Assembly: GCA_000686145.1 (NCBI GenBank)
Contig: JMMB01000007.1
Span: forward strand, 1,860,001 to 1,924,000
Origin: Peptostreptococcaceae bacterium VA2
Lineage (GTDB): Bacteria; Bacillota; Clostridia; Peptostreptococcales; Peptostreptococcaceae
Length of the DNA stretch: 64,000 nt
Reading direction: 5' to 3'
The translations under genes and the position numbers were made by a program. Shown one piece after another: positions 63,961-64,000 of the stretch. Below the pieces are notes generated by a model. That model saw only the letters and a list, made by a program, of their open reading frames with translations. It was not told the DNA's origin and made no database searches. Positions within the stretch are counted from its first letter, which is position 1, and each line of letters starts with the position of its first letter.

Positions 63961-64000
63961 ATCATATTTTTATTATATAAGTATTCTTTTCTTTATTCAA

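Overview
The window is low-GC (roughly 28-30% by eye), AT-rich Firmicute DNA with strong AGGAGG-type ribosome binding sites. Cell-wall proteins carrying three CWB2 repeats, a complete clostridial lysine-fermentation cluster, butyrate genes and a citrate lyase/oxaloacetate decarboxylase region point to an amino-acid-fermenting anaerobe of the Peptostreptococcaceae (Clostridioides/Paraclostridium/Romboutsia type). The species cannot be fixed from the sequence alone.

Left part (1-12.9 kb): a patchwork of housekeeping genes (murJ, prfC, a DUF985 cupin), an XRE regulator with a small membrane partner, two components of a sulfonate/nitrate-type ABC importer, and many decayed mobile or phage genes. 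The wrecks include a recT fragment abutting an ImmA/IrrE fragment, a Nudix gene with lost start and internal stop, an IS256 transposase tail, a replication-initiator/DnaD gene with two internal stops and a tail tape-measure tail with a frameshift.

Centre (12.9-38.6 kb): two neighbouring secreted, CWB2-anchored nucleotide hydrolases. Then a block of sixteen genes, all on the minus strand from crt (34.9 kb) to nhaC (18.8 kb), encodes essentially the whole lysine-to-butyrate pathway: lysine 2,3-aminomutase, beta-lysine 5,6-aminomutase with its two reactivation proteins, Kdd, Kce, Kal, CoA-transferase, butyryl-CoA dehydrogenase with EtfAB, Hbd, Crt, and an NhaC antiporter. Upstream lie a substrate-binding lipoprotein, an M24 peptidase and a cytosolic reductive-dehalogenase-like iron-sulfur protein.

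Right-centre (38.6-53.5 kb): a DUF2804 protein, a PepV-type dipeptidase, a MerR regulator with an MFS exporter behind a textbook 19-bp-spacer MerR promoter, further phage wreckage (orphan Mor-like activator, truncated amidase, frameshifted membrane gene), a CYP152-type P450, and an ABC-F ATPase behind a leader ORF and attenuator hairpins. An IS3 remnant lies next to a GntR regulator.

Right end (53.5-64 kb): citrate fermentation. oadA-oadG-biotin carrier-oadB and citDEF, with citC and citXG in a separate unit, surround a GntR-family regulator. The same GTATAC operator, twice as a pair exactly 20 bp apart, lies on the promoters of oad, gntR and citD, which predicts a local regulon. A 166-bp-period direct repeat fills the space between citF and citC. 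No tRNA, rRNA or CRISPR array was seen.
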